A stretch of 64,000 nucleotides of DNA from Citrus sinensis (taxonomy: Eukaryota; Streptophyta; Magnoliopsida; Sapindales; Rutaceae). The notes beneath the pieces were generated by a model. That model was given only the letters and a program-made list of their open reading frames with translations, was not told where the DNA came from and did no database searches. This document shows, in pieces, positions 58,415 through 64,000 of this stretch (within the stretch, counting starts at the first letter, position 1; the number at the start of each line of letters is the position of its first letter). The DNA lies in the NCBI RefSeq assembly GCF_022201045.2, contig NC_068559.1, positions 27,535,501 through 27,599,500 of the forward strand, written 5' to 3'. The translations under genes and the position numbers were made by a program.

Positions 58415-60897
58415 ATGGGACAAGCTTTAGGTTGTATTCAGGTGGATCAGTCAACTGTGGCCATCAGGGAAACCTTTGGGAAGTTTGATGAGGTGCTTGA
58501 ACCTGGCTGTCACTGTTTGCCTTGGTGTTTGGGGAGCCAAGTAGCAGGTCAACTCTCATTACGTGTTCAGCAGTTGGATGTTCGATGTGAAACAAAAACC
58601 AAGGTTTGTTGCATAATTAACCGTTGCCTGATCGATGATATAAGTTTAATTTTTGATTGTGTTATTTTCCAACTTCATTATGAGCACTTTCTAGATTATT
58701 CTATTTAGCTGGAGGTATGGAAGGGGTACACTATCACATGAGAACCATCTACTATAAAGATGATAGCATATGCAACTTTAATTTCTTTGTACTGAAAGAG
58801 AGAGAGTTTTGGCTTGATTTTACAACATTCAAAGTTCAAATTTGCAGTACACCCACTTAATTGCTGCTGTTAGAGCCTATATATTCATTTGTCTGTTATA
58901 CTATTTATCATTAGTATTGAGACACGCATGCTTCATGGTTCAACTGTCATCATAATCTGATATACTGTATTTCTTCAGGACAATGTGTTTGTTAATGTGG
59001 TTGCTTCCGTTCAATACCGAGCCTTGGCAGAGAAGGCTTCAGATGCCTTTTATAAGCTCAGCAATACTAGATCGCAGATCCAAGCGTATGTCTTTGATGG
59101 TATGTATGCATAATGTGGTTTGGAACCAACTCTTCACATGCTGTACAGCTGGGTATCCATCTTAGCTGTCTTTAGTTGTTTCCTGAAACTTTGCAATATG
59201 GTTCAGATTCTTGTGTTCTTTTGTATTCTCTACAGTTTCCTTCATGGAGTTCATTTACAATTTTCTTGAGCAGTTTATTCTTCTTCTCAAATATTATGTT
59301 GTTTTGCTTGGTCCACGTTCAAATAATTGGAATGTTGCAGACTTACAGGTTTGGATAAAATTGGTTTAGTATGCTAGAAATTTAAAATTTTACTAGGTTT
59401 ACAGGTAGACTTAAAAACATGAATATTTCATAGTTCTTGTGTTTCTCATAATATGGTGCCTTGGATTCCAGGACTTCAAATATGTTAGAAACTAAAAAAT
59501 GCTTGTAGGATAGTAGACCCTTTGTTCTTCTTTGGACTTGTGTTCTGAGATAATGATGGATAGGTGGATGCTTAGACACGGTACGACTTCCTATAAGTTT
59601 CTATAAAGCACAATGTTGCTACAAGCATAAAATGCAATAGGATAAGAATTTCACTTATTTTCCTTGACATGTCGAAGGTTGAGGTCATACTTTGAGTTGC
59701 TACTACACTTGATTTGATCTTATCTCTGACAGCTTTCATTACACCTTGGAGGAAATTTTATTCTGCCTTATTTCATCAGAGTTTGCAGGAGATATTAACA
59801 ACCTCATGTTTGGGTTTAGTTATTAGGGCAAGTGTACCAAAGCTGGACCTGGATGCAACCTTTGAGCAGAAGAACGACATAGCCAAAGCTGTGGAAGAGG
59901 AACTCGAAAAGGTACTTCCTGTTATTCTTTATATTGTTTAGGATTTACCAAGTCTCATAATCTCAAAATATATATATATATATATATTTTTTTTAAATTT
60001 GGAATGTATTTATAGGCCATGTCTCATTATGGTTATGAGATAGTTCAGACTCTCATCGTAGATATTGAACCAGATGAACATGTGAAGAGAGCAATGAATG
60101 AGATCAATGCAGGTATGATGTGCGCATCTTTTGGAATTATAGTATATTTCTCTCATCTCACTATGTATCCATCTATCTATTTGACATCTGTCATCTAGAT
60201 TGTGTTGGCTCTTTCACTATAGATATTACAGTAGTCTATCAAGAGGTTAAACTGTTCTCAGTTTACATGTTAGCCTTTATTGTTCTCATGGCTGAGCGGT
60301 CGACATTTTAGGCATTACCCTTACTTGTCCAAGGCCCTCTTGTACTACTCCAAGAGATCTTACCCGCTAAACTAACTTGGGCTGAACAATATCTGTTTGT
60401 TACATATGGAAAATGTCCCAAATAAGAAATGGTGTTCAACTTAGCATGTTTAACCATAACCTGTGCAATACCTTTGAATTATGTTTTTATAACAAGAAGT
60501 TTGGAATGAATGTTGTAATTCTTTAATCATGATAACAGCGGCCAGATTGAGGCTGGCTGCAAATGAGAAAGCGGAAGCAGAGAAAATATTGCAGATCAAG
60601 CGTGCTGAAGGAGAAGCAGAATCAAAGTATTTGGCAGGCCTTGGTATTGCACGTCAGCGTCAGGCCATTGTTGATGGCCTGAGGGATAGCGTGCTAGCCT
60701 TCTCTGAGAATGTACCTGGAACATCTTCAAAGGATGTCATGGACATGGTTCTGGTCACCCAGTATTTTGATACCATGAAGGAAATTGGTGCCTCCTCAAA
60801 GACTAACTCTGTGTTCATCCCCCATGGACCTGGTGCTGTCAAAGACATTGCGTCGCAGATCAGGGAAGGTCTCCTTCAGGCCAATGCTACCATGTAG
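58415..60897 (+). CDS. HIR1: Hypersensitive-induced reaction (HIR) protein
   Basis: Five coding exons (58415-58603, 58979-59099, 59820-59911, 60016-60112, 60539-60897) give 285 residues, the usual family length. The start [19 protein letters not shown] carries Gly2 and Cys6 for myristoylation and palmitoylation. An SPFH/band-7 domain (about residues 5-190) is followed by an Ala/Glu-rich coiled coil ([20 protein letters not shown]). Such proteins oligomerise in plasma-membrane microdomains, and in Arabidopsis they associate with the immune receptor RPS2 and take part in cell-death responses. The C-terminus is QANATM. Directly after the stop, a diverged copy of the final coding stretch follows (see findings). 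All junctions keep frame. Confidence 0.95.
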
Positions 60898-60953
60898 TGA
60901 GTTTGTGCCACCTCAAAGTCAAAACTCTGTTTCATCCCACATGGAGCGGGGGC
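60788..60953 (+). repeat. 117-bp offset duplication across the HIR stop codon
   Basis: GCC-CCTCAAAG at 60790 and again at 60907 begin stretches of about 45 bases that share most positions (through TTCATCCC and CATGGA). The second copy lies in the 3' untranslated region and in the same frame, reading A-T-S-K-x-K and F-I-P-H-G-x-G-A like the coding copy. Confidence 0.75.
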
Positions 60954-62580
60954 TAATCTTCCAGTTTGGATATGTTTTTATTTAGCTTGAAGTTGTGAAG
61001 AAGTTTCGTAATTGCCTGTAGTACCATCTAGCATATTATGGGAAAGAAGTTTCTGTCATCAGGTAAATAAAGAATGGTAAATAATGGTAGATAAAGAGTG
61101 GTAGATAACGTAATATACTTTGATCGTGCATGCAAATGTGAAACTTGAAGTGTGCTGTATGATTGGTGAATATTGTGTCAATTCTGATTTCGATGCGTGT
61201 ATTTATTTATTTAGATTTGAATGATTGATAACACTCATAATAATGGTAAGAGGAAATCTATGTAAATACACTAATTCTACAGCGATAAACAACTGCGTGT
61301 TTGTATAAACTGATGTAACATTGGTTTGCCGGTAGTTTGCTGTAGCATGCTTTCATGCTACTTTGCTTATGTTTTAACAAGAATGGGCTTCTTTGAAGCA
61401 TATTACAAGAAAATTTTGAAAATTTCTCAGTTTAGAGCTAGTTTGGCAGAGGCCCAGATGAATGAAAGATGAAACATCATTCAAGCATTTTTCAGCAAAG
61501 GGAAGGGGGCAGAATTATCAAAAATGGGGGAAAAAAGTGAGAACTTTTTTGGAGTAGGGTTATTTGAACCTATTAATTTTTTTACCACACTCTTTCTAAT
61601 TAAAAATTTTATTATTTAAATAATTTTTAATAATTTAATTAACATTTTTTTTCTCATTAGTTGACACTTTTTTTTCTTTCTCATTTCAATTTTATATTTT
61701 CATTAGTTTATTCATATATAGTCTTTTAGCTACAAAAAATTGATATCACAAACTAAAAATGAACAAAATTCATTATTTAAAATTGAACATCAATAAATTT
61801 TTGTCAATCATGAAAGTTAATAAGTATTAAAAAATTAATTTTTAACAAATATAAAAATTAATAAATACCAAGAAAAAAATTTATAGGTAAAAAGTATTTA
61901 AAAAAAGAATTTAAAAGAGAGTGAACTTAAGTATTTAGTTTATAAAATGTAAAAATAAGAAGAATATGTAATTTTGAGATTTCCAAAATTTTTAATAAAA
62001 ATTTATTTTTTAATTGAGAACAAGAAGAATATTAGTGTGTTCTGATAATCCCATCCATTTTTTTATTGTTGAAATACAATTCACCCTTGGATCAGATCCA
62101 GACAGATGAAAGGTTGAGAGAACTTGCTCTCCAACAAAACATTCTGATCTTCATGCAGCTCTTTTAGGTGGTCTTGTGTAAACGGGTGACTAATAATCCT
62201 GATTAGACATAAAGCAGTCCTTAAGATATAGGAAAAGAAGCTTCCTCTGCTCAAAGATGAAAGACAAAATAAAGATCTCCACATTTAAATTATTATATCG
62301 CTGAAAACAAGTATGCCCTTGTTGGGGATGAATGGACGGAAATCTAAAGAAGAAACAGCCAATGTTGATTTAGGACATCAGCCAGAATTATTTTTACAAC
62401 CCGCAGCCACAACATTCGTGAAACCCAAAAGCACCCCACGGTGAAATCACAAGTTTTAGGAAAGGGGAAAAAAAAAGAAAGAATATAGGTTTCACATCAT
62501 TTTTCGTAACAATTATTGTACTCCACCACTCAAAAACATTGTTTCTCTCCTTCCCCCGACGCCAAGATTAATTGCTTAGC
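60954..62580. other. Convergent gap between HIR and VDAC
   Basis: The HIR 3' region contains short GGTAGATAA / GGTAAATAA repeats at 61071-61110. Bases 61560-62030 are very A/T-rich. Bases 62080-62580 include the VDAC 3' side. No gene is seen; the 67-codon frame at 62081-62284 is not recognisable. Confidence 0.4.
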
Positions 62581-62887
62581 CTATGGCTTGAGAGCTAACG
62601 CCAGCCCAATTTTAGCACTCTTTTCAATGGCCCTGGTGTCTACCTCTCCTGAGATAGTAAATAGAGATTTGGGACGCCACTCGTGCTGGATAAGAGCACT
62701 TGCCCTGCCATAGTTGTTCACACGGGCCTTCACCGAGGTCAAAGGATCAAGAGCATGCTGAGTTCCGATTGTCAGAGTGTTCTCGTTGCTTGAAAAGCTA
62801 TGGGTCAGCTCCGCCCCAACAGCGGTATTGGTCAGTGGGCTTACAATGTGGTAGTAGGAAGCATTAAGGGTGTCACCTTTGTCATTC
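62581..62887 (-). CDS. VDAC: Mitochondrial outer-membrane porin (VDAC), last exon only
   Basis: This is the 3'-terminal exon, about 102 residues, ending at TAG (62581-62583). It begins after a minus-strand acceptor TATAG at 62888 with [14 protein letters not shown] and runs through [20 protein letters not shown] to the C-terminus GLALALKP, the typical end of plant VDAC proteins. These residues form the last beta-strands of the 19-strand barrel that passes ATP, ADP and other metabolites across the mitochondrial outer membrane. The remaining exons are not found in the 1.1 kb to the window edge, so the gene continues beyond it. Which VDAC paralogue it is cannot be decided. Confidence 0.9.
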
Positions 62888-64000
62888 CTATACTCAATAA
62901 AAAACAAATCATCAAAAACAGAGAAACAGTACAGCAAAACTTTCCAGAAATTAAAGGACAAAAAATTATACATTTTACACTCTAAAGATAACTATAACCT
63001 GTTTTGCCTATTACAACCATTCCACTAAAACTTCAAAAAATGCTACAAACAAAAATGATCCAATCAATGTCTGATCCTAACCAAATATTTCGGGCCGCGA
63101 TAGGCAACACCATATTAACTGTATTCCATTAGGGCACAACACTACGTCGCATAAGTTGTAATGCAATACAATGTTTAGCGTAGGATGGACTGTATTAAAT
63201 AAAAATAATATTAATTTTATATTAATGTAAAAATTAAAGTAATATTATTAAAATTTACTAGTATTTTAAGGTTTTATTATTAATTTTTGAAACAAAGTAT
63301 TAAATAATTATTTTTTATATTATTTTTTATAATATACTATGATTAAATAATAAAATAATACAATATTATGTTATATTATTATTAATAATATTATACTATT
63401 ATATAGTTTATTTCTACATATTAGTTATTATAATAAAGTAAAATCGTATATTATAATACAATATAATTTAATATAATATTGTCAAAATATAATACTACAT
63501 AATTATATAATATTATAAAAGAATATAATAAAATTTTTATTTATTACTGTCAAATATAATTGTTTAATTCAATATTTTTGTAAATAATAAATAATTAAAT
63601 AAAATTTATATTTTTTAGTATTTAAAATAAAATAATTAAAATATTTTATGTAATGGACGTGAAATAATGCATTATCATTTATTTATTAAATATTTAGGTA
63701 TATTACTATCTTACATTATTATTTAATTAAATTTTTTTATTTAAATATAAATATAAATTAATATTTTAAAATTTAAATTTATTATAATTTATTAAATAAC
63801 AAAACTTAAATAATTATATTTAAAATATGATCAATATATTAATGCAATACAAGCCTAAATCCTACCCCTATGGAATTTTTTTAATACACCTATCATTATT
63901 TTAGCTACCTTTGTAATTCAGTGCAATGCAACCAGAGATTGCAGCCAAACATAAGCTAGCATAACAACAATGTTATAATGCAATGCAACAAAGTGTAACG
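62888..64000 (-). other. VDAC intron, extremely A/T-rich, partly an old inverted-repeat element
   Basis: No further VDAC exon is visible on the minus strand. Bases about 63180-63860 are almost entirely A and T. They are bracketed by ATTCCATTAGGG (63125-63136) and CCCTATGGAATT (63867-63878), near-reverse complements, with TAATGCAATACA beside both. This suggests a degenerate MITE that supplies most of the intron. Confidence 0.45.

Noticed and set aside
1-64000. CRISPR arrays, bacterial operons, phage or plasmid genes
   Set aside because: No spaced repeats or prokaryotic gene arrangement were found; the introns, SINEs and plant families show nuclear plant DNA.

Overview
The window is nuclear DNA of a eudicot plant. 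It shows intron-split genes with GT-AG borders, long A/T-rich gaps full of small transposons, and proteins of clearly plant families (a DYW-type PPR protein, an RLCK-VII kinase, a PAS/LOV protein, NPF and HIR proteins). The species cannot be read from the sequence alone. A woody rosid such as Citrus would fit, but that is a guess. An NPF4.6-like gene and an HIR gene lie in the same window. Their Arabidopsis relatives are, from memory, direct neighbours on chromosome 1 (AT1G69850 and AT1G69840), so this may be an expanded syntenic block.

Layout. Bases 1-7.9 kb hold no gene I can support, but contain a SINE with an internal tandem duplication, a foldback MITE with a second SINE nested in it, and a Mutator-like foldback element. 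An intronless DYW-type PPR gene (+) lies at 7.97-9.83 kb. From 9.8 to 21.2 kb the DNA is non-coding, with two long-inverted-repeat element families, a GCCGTGA minisatellite and a TA microsatellite. An NPF4.6/NRT1.2-like transporter (+) follows at 21.2-25.2 kb, a 1.55-kb solo LTR at 26-27.5 kb, tRNA-Ala(AGC) at 27.8 kb, a glyoxal/aldehyde oxidase (-) at 28.2-29.9 kb, and a Twin-LOV/PAS-LOV gene (-) at 31.6-36.1 kb whose first intron carries a hAT-type MITE. Then come a TPLATE-complex muniscin-like gene (+) at 37.5-42.5 kb, a PBL34-like receptor-like cytoplasmic kinase (+) at 45.7-48.6 kb, a plastid-type DUF1338 2-oxoadipate dioxygenase/decarboxylase (-) at 49.2-52.3 kb, a hypersensitive-induced-reaction (HIR) protein (+) at 58.4-60.9 kb, and the last exon of a mitochondrial porin (VDAC) gene (-) that runs off the right edge.

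The genes form no operon or obvious pathway; they are independent housekeeping, transport and signalling genes. TLP1 and TML are head-to-head over a 1.4-kb shared promoter region with a G-box. PBL34-like and DUF1338 are tail-to-tail, as are HIR and VDAC. I see no new multi-gene system. The most useful observations are the dated mobile-element insertions with exact target-site duplications, a start codon that appears to be alone on its coding exon (NPF), an in-frame 90-base intron (TML), a CAGCAG tandem acceptor (PBL34-like), and a 117-base tandem duplication across the HIR stop codon. Exon borders were placed by reading protein-family continuity against GT-AG sites by eye; no alignment was run.
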